A stretch of DNA of 64,000 nucleotides from Novipirellula artificiosorum (GTDB lineage Bacteria > Planctomycetota > Planctomycetia > Pirellulales > Pirellulaceae): positions 134,702-198,701 of the forward strand of contig NZ_SJPV01000013.1 in assembly GCF_007860135.1 (NCBI RefSeq), in the 5' to 3' direction. The notes beneath the pieces are model-generated. The model saw nothing but the letters and a program-made list of their open reading frames with translations, did not search any database and was not told the origin of the DNA. This document shows, piece by piece, positions 36,177 through 45,110 of this stretch. Each line of letters opens with the position of its first letter. The stretch's first letter is position 1. A program made the position numbers and the translations under genes.

Positions 36177-37634
36177 ATGATAACCATGAGACTTCGAGAC
36201 GCACTGAAAACACTGACCCTCAGTTTGGTCGGACTGTCCTCCATCGCCTTGGCGGACGAGAAACCGAACATTGTTATCATTCTCACCGATGACCAGGGCT
36301 ATGCCGATGTCAGCTACAACCCGCACTCTCCGCCAGAAGTCAGCACACCGAATATCGATGCCCTCGCGCATTCGTCCACCATCTGCACTCACGGCTATAC
36401 CAGCGGTCACGTCTGTTCGCCGACTCGCGCCGGACTCATGACGGGTCGCTATCAGCAGCGATTCGGAATCTATACAGCGGGCGAAGGAGGCTCCGGCGTC
36501 CCACTTGATGAGGTGTTCATTCCTCAGCGACTGAAGCCAGCCGGTTACGTCTCTGGCGCACTGGGCAAGTGGCATCTAGGACTCACTGAAGAATACCACG
36601 CCATGAATCGAGGGTTTGATGAGTTCTATGGCTTCATGGGACGTGGGGCACATCCCTACTTTGACCACTCCGACATGGATCACCCCATTTATCGTGGTCT
36701 CGAACCCATCAAAGAAGAAGGCTATCTCACCACTCGAATCACCGAGGAAGCGGTCGATTTTATCAACCGTCACAAGGAAGAGCCTTTCTTTCTCTATGTC
36801 GCCTACAACGCCGTGCATGCACCACCGGAGGCACCGGAAGAAGACATCAAGAAAGTCACGGGAGACGAAACGCGTGACATTCTGATGGCAATGATCAAGC
36901 ACCTCGATATGGGAGTCGGGGAGATTGTCAGTTCGCTGAAGAAACACGACATCTTTGATAATACTCTGCTGATCTTGCTGACGGACAATGGCGGCAGCGG
37001 CGCCATGCACGCCAACAATGCACCGCTTCGTGGCTTCAAGCAGACGGACTACGAAGGCGGCATTCATGTCCCCTTCATTGTCTCGTGGCCGGCTCAACTG
37101 GAAGGCGGGAAGAAGTGCGACGTTCCTATGTGGTCGACTGATCTGTTTGCCACGGCTCTCGACGCGGCTGGGCTTCCCATGCCAAAGGACAAGCCTCTGG
37201 ACGGCAAGAGCATCCTGCCCGCCCTCAAGGGTGAAACCGACAAACTCCACGACGAACTGTACTGGAGTTCTGCGGGCGCCAATGGAAAGTGGGCCATTCG
37301 CAGCGGGAATTGGAAGCTGGTCGCCGAGAAGAAACGTATTGAGCTCTTCAATCTTGAAAAGGATCTCAGCGAAACGACAGACCTCGCTGCCAAGCACCCG
37401 AAAGTCGTTTCCCAGCTCACGACCAAATACAACACATGGCTCGACGAAATGGCGGACCCGATGAGCAAGCAGGGCAAACGCTGGACCCCGAATGCCGGAG
37501 CACTCGCCAAAAACGCGCCAGCCAAGAACATGACGAAAGAAGAAAAGAAAGCAGCACGCGAACAAGCGAAAGCCGAACGCATCAAAGCACGCGAAGCAAA
37601 GCAGGACAGCCAAACTCCCGAATCATCCAAATGA
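36177..37634 (+). CDS. Sulfatase (S1 family), exported
   Basis: A 485-residue type I sulfatase. A signal peptide (LTLSLVGLSSIALA) precedes the metal site IILTDDQGYADV; the formylglycine motif CSPTR is at residue 80; GKWHLG, ILLTDNGGSG and FKQTDYEGGIHVPFIVSW complete the active site. It should remove sulfate esters from a polysaccharide in the periplasm or outside. The C-terminus is an unusual Lys/Ala/Arg-rich tail (EEKKAAREQAKAERIKAREA). It is the first of four adjacent sulfatases behind a sigma/FecR pair (17-base gap), and may start at 36186. Confidence 0.94.
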   Translation: MITMRLRDALKTLTLSLVGLSSIALADEKPNIVIILTDDQGYADVSYNPHSPPEVSTPNIDALAHSSTICTHGYTSGHVCSPTRAGLMTGRYQQRFGIYTAGEGGSGVPLDEVFIPQRLKPAGYVSGALGKWHLGLTEEYHAMNRGFDEFYGFMGRGAHPYFDHSDMDHPIYRGLEPIKEEGYLTTRITEEAVDFINRHKEEPFFLYVAYNAVHAPPEAPEEDIKKVTGDETRDILMAMIKHLDMGVGEIVSSLKKHDIFDNTLLILLTDNGGSGAMHANNAPLRGFKQTDYEGGIHVPFIVSWPAQLEGGKKCDVPMWSTDLFATALDAAGLPMPKDKPLDGKSILPALKGETDKLHDELYWSSAGANGKWAIRSGNWKLVAEKKRIELFNLEKDLSETTDLAAKHPKVVSQLTTKYNTWLDEMADPMSKQGKRWTPNAGALAKNAPAKNMTKEEKKAAREQAKAERIKAREAKQDSQTPESSK

Positions 37635-37689
37635 TCCGCCCTGTAGGAAGCGCGGTCCACCACACATCCTGATATCCAAAAACCTCACC

Positions 37690-39450
37690 ATGAAAACCTT
37701 AATTTCAATTTCGATCTTCTTCTTGTCGGCGATGGTTGCCACCGTTGCTCAGGCGGAGCGTCCGAACATCATCATGTTCCTGATCGACGATCAGAACCCA
37801 TCGAGCGTCGCCGCGTTTGGGGGCGATACCTACACTCCCAATCTCGACCGCATGGCAGAGGAAGGGATGAAGTTCACCCGCGCTTACGCCAGCAGCTCGG
37901 TTTGTACGCCTTCTCGATACAGCTTCCTGACCGGTCGGTTCGCTGGTAACTCGCACAGCGAGCTCTACCTCGATGCGGTCGGTGGCAAAGAGAATCAGGG
38001 GCTTCCTAACTTCAATGTCGCACTGGAACGCGACAACATGAACGTTGGAAATGTTCTCCGTGAAGCCGGTTACACAACCGGATTTGTCGGGAAATTCCAC
38101 CTTGGTTCCAAGTTGGATTTTCCAGAGTTTTACAAAGGCAAGGACGGGTGGATCAATATTCCCAGAGACGCCAAGCCTGGGCCGAAAACCTCCGCCCAGT
38201 TCCAACACAACGAACGCTGGATGCGTCGGTATCTCAAGACGCTCGGCTTTTCGTGGGCGAAGAACGTCTACCCGGAAAACTTGCATTCTCCCTATTCGAT
38301 GCACAACCCAGAGTGGACGACGGTGGCAGCTCTGGAATTCATTGAAGAGAACAAGGACGGCCCCTTTTACCTTCATCTTTGCAGCACCCTGCTGCACGGG
38401 CCGGATCGGTCCTGGCGGAACTCCATGGATTACCCGCTTGTAACCGGCGAGGGGGAAGTTGAGAGTCTTCCCGAAGTCATGACGCCGCGCGACGAGCTTC
38501 TCAAGACAATCGCTGAAAAAGGTTTCGATCCTGATAGCCAAGTGGCTGGCGAAGCGTGGATCGACGATTCGCTCGGGGCGATTCTCCGGAAGCTCAAGGA
38601 ACTCGAAATCGATGACAACACGCTGGTGATTTTCGCGCCGGATCACGGTCGCGATGGCAAAGCATCCGTCTTTTCACACGGTGGTTGTCAAGTGCCAATG
38701 ATCATGCGTTGGCCAAAGGGAATCGCCGCAGGTCAGGTATGCGAAGAACTCGTCCAGAATATCGACCTTGTTCCCACCTTCTTCGAACTGGGTAAAGCGG
38801 AGAAACCGGAAGCTTACCGAGTCGATGGACAGAGCCTCACCCCGCTTTTCGAATACGGAAAAGCCAAAGACTGGCGGAACCATCTTTATCTCGAAATGGG
38901 AGCGGCGCGGGCAACGGTCACGAAGGATTGGTCCTACATTGCCGTTCGCCACACCAAAGAACAGATCGCTGCGATCAAGAAAGCCTCGCCGCAGAACTTA
39001 CCTAAAGCCATGTCCTACATCGGGCGTTTGGGCATCGGAATTAGAGGCGCAGATCGCCCAGGGTTCTTCGACGAAGATCAACTCTACAACCTGAAGAGCG
39101 ACCCGAAGGAGATGAAGAACCTGGCTTATGAGAAGGCTCATGCCAATCGCATCGAAGAGATGCGAGATCTCATGCAGCACGACCTCGAAGTCATTGGTCG
39201 TCCTTTCGGAGAGTTCATTCCTGGAGGGAACGCCGCCGAACCGGGCCAGATCGACAAGCAGATCGAGATCGTTAAACAAATCGAAATCCAGGGCAAAAAG
39301 ATAAACGTACCAGCAGCGTTGAGAAAAAACCTGGGAGTTACCGACGAACCGGTTCCCGACGACAAAGCGGACAAGAAAGCGACACGCGAAGCGCGCCGAA
39401 AGGCTCGCATAGAAGCCAAGTCAAAGAAGAAAAACGAATCGGGCAAGTAA
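37690..39450 (+). CDS. Sulfatase (S1 family), exported
   Basis: A 586-residue sulfatase with a signal peptide (FFLSAMVATVAQA). Metal site MFLIDDQNPSSV, formylglycine motif CTPSR at residue 72, VGKFHLG (Trp of GKWH replaced by Phe) and APDHGRDGK. The substrate part includes DRSWRNSMDYPL. The C-terminus is another basic tail (KKATREARRKARIEAKSKKK). It follows the first sulfatase by 55 bases and is probably in the same operon. It may be of a subfamily acting on another sulfate position; this cannot be told from sequence here. Confidence 0.93.
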   Translation: MKTLISISIFFLSAMVATVAQAERPNIIMFLIDDQNPSSVAAFGGDTYTPNLDRMAEEGMKFTRAYASSSVCTPSRYSFLTGRFAGNSHSELYLDAVGGKENQGLPNFNVALERDNMNVGNVLREAGYTTGFVGKFHLGSKLDFPEFYKGKDGWINIPRDAKPGPKTSAQFQHNERWMRRYLKTLGFSWAKNVYPENLHSPYSMHNPEWTTVAALEFIEENKDGPFYLHLCSTLLHGPDRSWRNSMDYPLVTGEGEVESLPEVMTPRDELLKTIAEKGFDPDSQVAGEAWIDDSLGAILRKLKELEIDDNTLVIFAPDHGRDGKASVFSHGGCQVPMIMRWPKGIAAGQVCEELVQNIDLVPTFFELGKAEKPEAYRVDGQSLTPLFEYGKAKDWRNHLYLEMGAARATVTKDWSYIAVRHTKEQIAAIKKASPQNLPKAMSYIGRLGIGIRGADRPGFFDEDQLYNLKSDPKEMKNLAYEKAHANRIEEMRDLMQHDLEVIGRPFGEFIPGGNAAEPGQIDKQIEIVKQIEIQGKKINVPAALRKNLGVTDEPVPDDKADKKATREARRKARIEAKSKKKNESGK

Positions 39451-39454
39451 TCCC

Positions 39455-40918
39455 ATGAGATTTCTTTTCACGCTGTTTCTTCTGAGCCTGCCCGCAGTTG
39501 CCTGGTGCACTCACGGCCATGCCAAGGAGTTGCCGAATTTTGTGTTCATCATGACTGATGATCAGGGATACGGCGATCTGGGCTGCTATGGACACCCGAC
39601 CATCAAGACGCCAAACATCGACGCGCTGGCTGCCCGTGGCGTGCGTTTTACCGACTTCTATGCGCGGCAGAAATGTTCTCCGGCCCGGGCATCGCTGATG
39701 AGTGGTGCCTACAACTTTCGGGTGGGTATAGGTTCGATCGTCTATCCCCACTCCAGTGTTGGCATGTGCAAGGAGACCGTCACCATTCCGGAAGTGCTGA
39801 AGGAGAAAGGGTACACCAGTGCTCTGATTGGAAAGTGGCACTTGGGGCATGCGCTCGGATATCTACCGACAGATCAGGGCTTTGACTCCTACTTTGGAGT
39901 TCCGGGAACCAACCACGGCGATGCGATGAATCATGGGTTGCCGGTTGCCGACGGCTTTAAACCGGGCGGAGGTTTGACGATGGAGGATTATCAAGCCGAT
40001 GCCGACAAGGGGACTCACGGACGTTCAACGGTCCTGATGCGAGATGCTCGAGTGATTGAGTGGCCGACGGACATCACGCAACTGACCAAGCGTTACACTC
40101 TCGAGTCGGTCGAGTTCATCAAAGAGAACAAGGGCAAGCCGTTCTTTCTCTACATTGCTCACAACACACCACATCACCCTTTCACTGTGGATGCCTCGTT
40201 CCGGGGCAGGAGTGCCCATGGTCTCTACGGGGATATGATCGAGGAGATTGACTGGTCGGTAGGCGAAGTCCTCCAAGCGCTCAAAGAAAACGGCCTCGAG
40301 AAAAAGACGATTGTCGCTTTTACCTCGGACAATGGGGCGGATTCAAAGCCTGACCGAAACGGCAATGTAGAGAAAGGGTCGAACCTGCCGCTCAAAGGTT
40401 GGAAGGGTAGCAGCGAGGAAGGAGGTGTTCGCGTACCGTTCGTCGTCAGCTGGCCAGGAACCTTGCCGGAAGGAAACGAGACCGGGGAAATGGCATCACT
40501 GATGGACATTCTGCCTACCTTTGCTGCGCTTGCAGGGAATGAGCCGAAGACCCCTCAAAAGATCGACGGCAAGAATATCTTCCCGATCATGCAGTGTCTT
40601 CACGAGGCAAAGTCGCCGCATCCGTACATCTACTATGCGGGCAATCTCCCCAAAATAACCGGTGCGCGCAATAGCCGCTTTAAACTGACCAGCAGAGGCA
40701 ACCCCGCACTCTACGATCTTCAGTCGGAAATTGGAGAAACAAAAGATGTTGCGGCGGAACATCCGGAGGTCGTGCAGGAGCTTGAAGCCGCGATCGAGGC
40801 CTTCCAAAAGGATCTCGATCAACACTCGCTGGAGGCGCCGTTCGACGCCGGCCAAGCCGCCTATTTGAAGACGAGAGAGAAAGAGTCTTCCAAGAAGAAT
40901 CGCGAGAAGAAAAGATGA
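39455..40918 (+). CDS. Sulfatase (S1 family), exported
   Basis: A 487-residue sulfatase with a signal peptide (LFLLSLPAVAWCTHGHA). Metal site IMTDDQGYGDLG, formylglycine motif CSPAR at residue 74, IGKWHLGHALGY and FTSDNGADSK. NTPHHPF and GSSEEGGVRVPFVVSW are standard. The tail (EKESSKKNREKKR) is again basic. The start is only five bases after the previous stop codon and the 3' end overlaps the next sulfatase (ATGA), so co-translation is likely. Confidence 0.94.
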   Translation: MRFLFTLFLLSLPAVAWCTHGHAKELPNFVFIMTDDQGYGDLGCYGHPTIKTPNIDALAARGVRFTDFYARQKCSPARASLMSGAYNFRVGIGSIVYPHSSVGMCKETVTIPEVLKEKGYTSALIGKWHLGHALGYLPTDQGFDSYFGVPGTNHGDAMNHGLPVADGFKPGGGLTMEDYQADADKGTHGRSTVLMRDARVIEWPTDITQLTKRYTLESVEFIKENKGKPFFLYIAHNTPHHPFTVDASFRGRSAHGLYGDMIEEIDWSVGEVLQALKENGLEKKTIVAFTSDNGADSKPDRNGNVEKGSNLPLKGWKGSSEEGGVRVPFVVSWPGTLPEGNETGEMASLMDILPTFAALAGNEPKTPQKIDGKNIFPIMQCLHEAKSPHPYIYYAGNLPKITGARNSRFKLTSRGNPALYDLQSEIGETKDVAAEHPEVVQELEAAIEAFQKDLDQHSLEAPFDAGQAAYLKTREKESSKKNREKKR

Positions 40919-42441
40919 AAGCTAATTGGTTACTACTCGCTGTTTTCTTCGTCGCTCCATTGCGGGCCGAAGCGGCAGATCCTCAAGCAGGCGACAGGCC
41001 CAACTTTGTCATCGTGCTGGGGGACGACGTCAGCTGGTCCAGTTTTGGCTGTGTTGATGGGGGCTTGTTTACCCGGACGCCGAATATCGACAAGCTTGCT
41101 GGCCAGGCGGTTCGTTTTACGAATTTCTCATGCTCCTCCGCACAGTGTGCCCCTACGCGGCACGAGCTCTATACAGGATTGCTGCCACCGACCAGTGGTG
41201 TTTACAGCAATGGCAGTAAACCCAGGGGAGACTATCAAAACATCGCGAACTACCTGGGAGATTTAGGCTACAAGGTCGGACTGACCGGGAAGACCCATTT
41301 CGACGTATCGGATTTCCATAAGATTCCCGGCTTCGAAAGCAACGGGAATCATAGCGCCCCTGCTTGGGAAATGAGTGGGGTGAAACAGTTCATGGAAACA
41401 TCTCAATCAGAGAATCAACCATTCTGCGTGGTGGTTGCATCTGTGAATGCCCATCACCCATGGACCGTTGGTGATCCGTCCAATTTTCCCCTGGATCAGA
41501 TCGTCGTTCCGCCCCACATGGTGGATACTCCGATGACGCGTGAGGCATTGGCGATACACGCGGCTGAGGTGGAAGTTCTCGACGATCAGGTTGGCGCCAC
41601 CATGAAGTTGCTGGACGACATGAAGCTGTCCGACAACACGGTGTTGATCTTTTTGAGTGAACAGGGAACCGCCTTGCCGAACGGCAAATGGTCGATCTAT
41701 GACTACGGAACTCGGGCGCTCTGCCTGGTGCGTTGGCCGGGGAAAATCGAGCCGGCCGTCACCGACGCAGTTGCTATGTATTGTGACATCGCTCCTACGT
41801 TGGTGGACATTGCCGGAGGAGAGGCTCCTGCGATTGACGGTAAGAGTTTGTTATCCGTGTTGCAAGGAGAAACCTCTCATCATCGCGACCATGCATACCT
41901 GGTCCATCAAGCGGGCGGTTATACGCAAAGAGCCATTCGCAACAAGGAGTTCAAACTGGTTTGGAATCCTGAACGAGAGGTAGACTACTACCTCGATGTC
42001 TTGATGAAGCCCAACAGCGGTAAGACCTTTGCCAAAGCATGGAGTACCTGGCTGGAGAAAGCACAAACGGATCCTACAGCTCAGGCAAAAATCGACCGTG
42101 TGGTGAAGCATCCTGAGTTTGAACTTTATAACACCAAGAATGATCCGTGGGAGTTGAACAATCTCGCCGACAACCCTGAGTACACTAAGAAACTCCGGGA
42201 GATGCACGCACAGCTGAGAGCCGAGATGGAGATGCTCAATGATGCGTTCTCAACGGTAGATCCCAAGAACGCCAAGAGGGCCAAAAAAGGAAAACCCGAA
42301 CGACCGAAGCGGGCCGAGCCGACGGAAAAGCCGGAACCCTCAAAGCTGACTGATAAACAGAAAAGAAGGGAAACCAGGAAGCAGGCGAGGCAAAAAAATC
42401 AGTTGCCCAAGAGATACCAAGGGCAAGATCTGCCACACTAG
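40915..42441 (+). CDS. Sulfatase (S1 family, EQG type), exported
   Basis: A 508-residue sulfatase. Signal peptide LLLAVFFVAPLRAEA, metal site VLGDDVSWSSFG, formylglycine motif CAPTR at residue 78, TGKTHFD in place of GKWHLG, and FLSEQGTALPNGKWS in place of the usual DNG/DHG motif. The EQG form is a recognised variant of planctomycete sulfatases. It ends in a very long basic tail (KRAKKGKPERPKRAEPTEKP and on to QKRRETRKQARQKNQ). It is the last gene of the first sulfatase block. Confidence 0.92.
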   Translation: MKANWLLLAVFFVAPLRAEAADPQAGDRPNFVIVLGDDVSWSSFGCVDGGLFTRTPNIDKLAGQAVRFTNFSCSSAQCAPTRHELYTGLLPPTSGVYSNGSKPRGDYQNIANYLGDLGYKVGLTGKTHFDVSDFHKIPGFESNGNHSAPAWEMSGVKQFMETSQSENQPFCVVVASVNAHHPWTVGDPSNFPLDQIVVPPHMVDTPMTREALAIHAAEVEVLDDQVGATMKLLDDMKLSDNTVLIFLSEQGTALPNGKWSIYDYGTRALCLVRWPGKIEPAVTDAVAMYCDIAPTLVDIAGGEAPAIDGKSLLSVLQGETSHHRDHAYLVHQAGGYTQRAIRNKEFKLVWNPEREVDYYLDVLMKPNSGKTFAKAWSTWLEKAQTDPTAQAKIDRVVKHPEFELYNTKNDPWELNNLADNPEYTKKLREMHAQLRAEMEMLNDAFSTVDPKNAKRAKKGKPERPKRAEPTEKPEPSKLTDKQKRRETRKQARQKNQLPKRYQGQDLPH

Positions 42442-42768
42442 TGATGGACCTAAGCCTCTGACTCCCTATTCAATTATGACTCCCGTTCTTCATTCGATCG
42501 CTTCACCGACGCGGCTTTCCACGTCTCCTTTGTGCATTCGGTTGGACCAACTTCAGCATCGAACGAATCGACCAAACTGCGGTCGGTGTCGGAGACCGAA
42601 GCGAGTTTGCTCGATCTGCATCGGTGTGTTCACCGACGCGAGTTGACGTGTTTGCGAACTCGCTTCGGCCGATGCAACCGCCCGCAGGTAGACTTGTTGT
42701 GTGACGAGCGGCTAAGGGCTGATAATCCACCCTATAGATCCCCGGGGCAGGGTGCCAATGTGGCGTGC
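42442..42768. other. Intergenic region with an inverted repeat
   Basis: CCGAAGCGAGTTTGC (42596-42610) and GCGAACTCGCTTCGG (42654-42668) are inverted copies (14 of 15 matching) with a 43-base loop. This may be a transcript end or repeat element. The last four bases, GTGC, form the left copy of the IS target duplication. Confidence 0.45.
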
Positions 42769-42769
42769 C

Positions 42770-42787
42770 TAGCCCGGATTATTCACG
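42770..42787 (+). repeat. Left terminal inverted repeat of the IS
   Basis: The 18-bp TAGCCCGGATTATTCACG is inverted perfectly at 44437-44454. Confidence 0.85.
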
Positions 42788-42922
42788 TCCCCTCATCGGT
42801 GATGGGCAAATTGCTTGAAATTGAGATTCTTGACCCGAAAATTTCCGTCCGCGCAGAAGGCCCCCTTCCCCCGGCGATAATCGTGTCGATTGGGCGTTGC
42901 GTTTGTTTCGCGATGGGTGCGG

Positions 42923-44356
42923 TTAGCCGCTCGGTGAGAATGCCGCAAGAGAACGGCTCACCTTGAAAAGAAAACGGGCATGGGGCCAGCTCGACGGAAT
43001 GAAGAGACGCACGCGACGCGTTGTCGCCTCGACGCGAGCGGCAACCTTGATCACCAGCGTCCGCCATGTCATCGCTCGACCGCGTCCCAACGGGTCGCTG
43101 CGACGACGTCTGTTGCGAGCGGTCTGCTTGCGATTTTCGCTTCCCGCTTCCAGCGGGATCCCGTCAACATCTGGACCGAGTTCCGGCGGTGGATCAGCGG
43201 CCACTCCGCGGAGACGCGCCAATAGATTACACGATAAAGAATGCATCATGATGCGAAACAAATTTGCCATGTAACGATGGTCACTCAAGCGATCAGCATT
43301 CAAGTCAACCGTCAATTCTTTATTGCGATTTTCGCTCTCTCCTCGATCACCATATTCCTGGTAAGTGCCATCAGGATATTGGCTGGCTCCGGGACGATTG
43401 GTGACCACGATTCGGCGATTGGTTCCTTGGTCATTGGCTTCGCATTTGATGACGAGATCACGTGCGTGGGACCACCCTCGCGCCTGATGCCTTAGATACA
43501 TATAGTTCTTCGTTGGCTGTCCCGATTCTTCAAATTGCTGCAGCGTCAAACTCATCAATTCTTCGCATTTTTCCCGCATCAACTTGTTCATTTGGTAGCC
43601 GATGCTGTACGTCACCCCAAGAAGAGATTCAAGTACTTCGTAGAGATCGGGAACGGCGAATCCGGCATCGGCGCGGACGTGGATTTCGATATCCGGAAAT
43701 TTCTTTCGCAACGCATTGATCACGCGAGTCAAGTCATCGGCCGCACCAAGCGATACGTGCGCTGTTCCGTGCAAGAGTACCGGCAAGACAACCTGATCGT
43801 TTTGGGCGCACGTGATCACGCGAACTTGATAAATATTCTTCTTGTAGAAGTTGTTGAAAAACGTGAGCTGTTGATCGCCGTGCGCTGAGTCGGCAAAGGT
43901 GTCGATGTCCAGGGTGATTCGGTTTGGACGCTCGTCGAATGATTCGACGAATCGGTCGATGAACCAATCTTCTAGCCGCAGCAGATCAGCGGGGGTGACC
44001 GCGTTTTCGACACGAGAGATGGTTGGCTGGCTGGCCAAGTCGCGATCATCTGGCTTGCGATCAGCGAGGAGCTTGAAGACGGGATCGCTGCGGAGCGTGT
44101 CGTGATCGTTCTGGTCTTCGTAGCCGGCGAGAATACCGAAGACACGCTGGCGAACGACGCTCAGCAGCGATTGATCGGGATCACTGCGTCCATCTTCGAT
44201 CTGCTGCGTAAAGGTTTCGGTCAGTCTTAGTTTTTGGTCGAGTTGTCGGAAAACAACCAGTCCTCCATCGGAGCTAACCTGTTCGTCGACTTGCAGAATT
44301 TCAATGCCAAGTCGAGGGAAAAAATCGAACAAAGCTGGCTGTGCATCGCGTATCAT
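42923..44356 (-). CDS. IS1380-family DDE transposase
   Basis: A 477-residue transposase. Acidic residues in ITLDIDTFADSAHGDQQ, EIHVRADAGFAVPDLYEVL and EYGDRGESENRNKELTVDLN supply the DDE triad; the N-terminal part (FPRLGIEILQVDEQVSSDGG) is typical of IS1380. The ATG at 44356 is taken as start; a TTG at 44401 is also in frame. The C-terminus after RLRGVAADPP is long and basic. Length and completeness suggest that it is functional. Confidence 0.9.
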   Translation of the reverse strand: MIRDAQPALFDFFPRLGIEILQVDEQVSSDGGLVVFRQLDQKLRLTETFTQQIEDGRSDPDQSLLSVVRQRVFGILAGYEDQNDHDTLRSDPVFKLLADRKPDDRDLASQPTISRVENAVTPADLLRLEDWFIDRFVESFDERPNRITLDIDTFADSAHGDQQLTFFNNFYKKNIYQVRVITCAQNDQVVLPVLLHGTAHVSLGAADDLTRVINALRKKFPDIEIHVRADAGFAVPDLYEVLESLLGVTYSIGYQMNKLMREKCEELMSLTLQQFEESGQPTKNYMYLRHQARGWSHARDLVIKCEANDQGTNRRIVVTNRPGASQYPDGTYQEYGDRGESENRNKELTVDLNADRLSDHRYMANLFRIMMHSLSCNLLARLRGVAADPPPELGPDVDGIPLEAGSENRKQTARNRRRRSDPLGRGRAMTWRTLVIKVAARVEATTRRVRLFIPSSWPHARFLFKVSRSLAAFSPSG

Positions 44357-44436
44357 AGAACTGAGCCTTTGTTGGCGTTGTAAGTTGATGTCAGATACCA
44401 ACTTGGACGCTTCAAAGGCTCTTTCTGTTCAAACGT

Positions 44437-44454
44437 CGTGAATAATCCGGGCTA
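44437..44454 (-). repeat. Right terminal inverted repeat of the IS
   Basis: The exact inverse of the left end at 42770-42787, located 80 bases upstream of the transposase start. Confidence 0.85.
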
Positions 44455-44555
44455 GTGCTCTTGCTGAAGTGTAGCCAGCCTACGGTGGCATCAATTATTA
44501 GCCAAGATGCGATTATGTTGTTAACGATTCATGGGGGCCACGCGGCATACTACCC

Positions 44556-44564
44556 AAAGGAGGT
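44556..44564 (+). promoter_or_regulatory. Strong ribosome binding site deciding a GTG start
   Basis: AAAGGAGGT, six bases before GTG 44571, fixes the start of the second ECF sigma factor. Confidence 0.8.
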
Positions 44565-44570
44565 CAGCGA

Positions 44571-45110
44571 GTGCACCGAGAATCACGCGAAAGCGAATCA
44601 AGACAACAGTTTACGAACCTATGGCTTCAGGCCGAGCCATCGGTGTCGGCGTACGTATTCGCGTCTGTCTCCGGATTTCATGATGCCGAGGACGTGGTTC
44701 AGCAGATCGCCCAGGAACTGGCCCGGAGATTTGAGCAGTACGACCCCGACCGTCCTTTCGTGTCCTGGGCGCTTTGGATTGCCAAGTCGCGGGTGATCGA
44801 TTTCTATCGGCGCAGCAGATGTGACCATTTGGTGTTCTCCGACGAGCTTCTCGACCAGCTTGGCCAGGCCATTACGGAGCAATCCACTGAACGACATGAG
44901 CGACGCGAAGCGCTGGAACAGTGCCTGGAACATCTGCCGGAGCGATCTCGTCACTTGCTCGACCTCCGCTATCTCGAGGAAATGCCAGCCAGCCAAATTG
45001 CGACCGCAACGAATTCGACGGCTGGTTCGGTTCGCGTTCTGCTTACGCGGGTTCGTGGTGCGCTGACTGAATGCATCCATCGACGACTCGCGATGGAGGC
45101 CGAGCGATGA
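44571..45110 (+). CDS. ECF-type RNA polymerase sigma factor
   Basis: A 179-residue sigma factor with GTG start (AAAGGAGGT six bases upstream). Region 2: PSVSAYVFASVSGFHDAEDV, VQQIAQELARRFEQYDPDRP, FVSWALWIAKSRVIDFYRRS. Region 4: LPERSRHLLDLRYLEEMPAS, QIATATNSTAGSVRVLLTRV. It overlaps the FecR gene (ATGA). It probably controls the second sulfatase/fucosidase block, whose promoter region now lies next to the IS element. Confidence 0.92.
   Translation: MHRESRESESRQQFTNLWLQAEPSVSAYVFASVSGFHDAEDVVQQIAQELARRFEQYDPDRPFVSWALWIAKSRVIDFYRRSRCDHLVFSDELLDQLGQAITEQSTERHERREALEQCLEHLPERSRHLLDLRYLEEMPASQIATATNSTAGSVRVLLTRVRGALTECIHRRLAMEAER

Larger units (their letters stand above)
42769..44454 (-). mobile_element. 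IS1380-family insertion sequence
   Basis: A 1686-bp element holding one transposase gene. The ends are TAGCCCGGATTATTCACG (42770-42787) and its exact inverse CGTGAATAATCCGGGCTA (44437-44454). GTGC on both sides (42765-42768 and 44455-44458) is a likely 4-bp target duplication, the size expected for this family. It looks intact and recent. Confidence 0.85.

Noticed and set aside
36576..37613. A 345-residue minus-strand frame
   Set aside because: It is entirely antisense to a sulfatase with all catalytic motifs and has no family features.
37705..38646. A 313-residue minus-strand frame
   Set aside because: It is antisense to the sulfatase at 37690 and has no recognisable domain.
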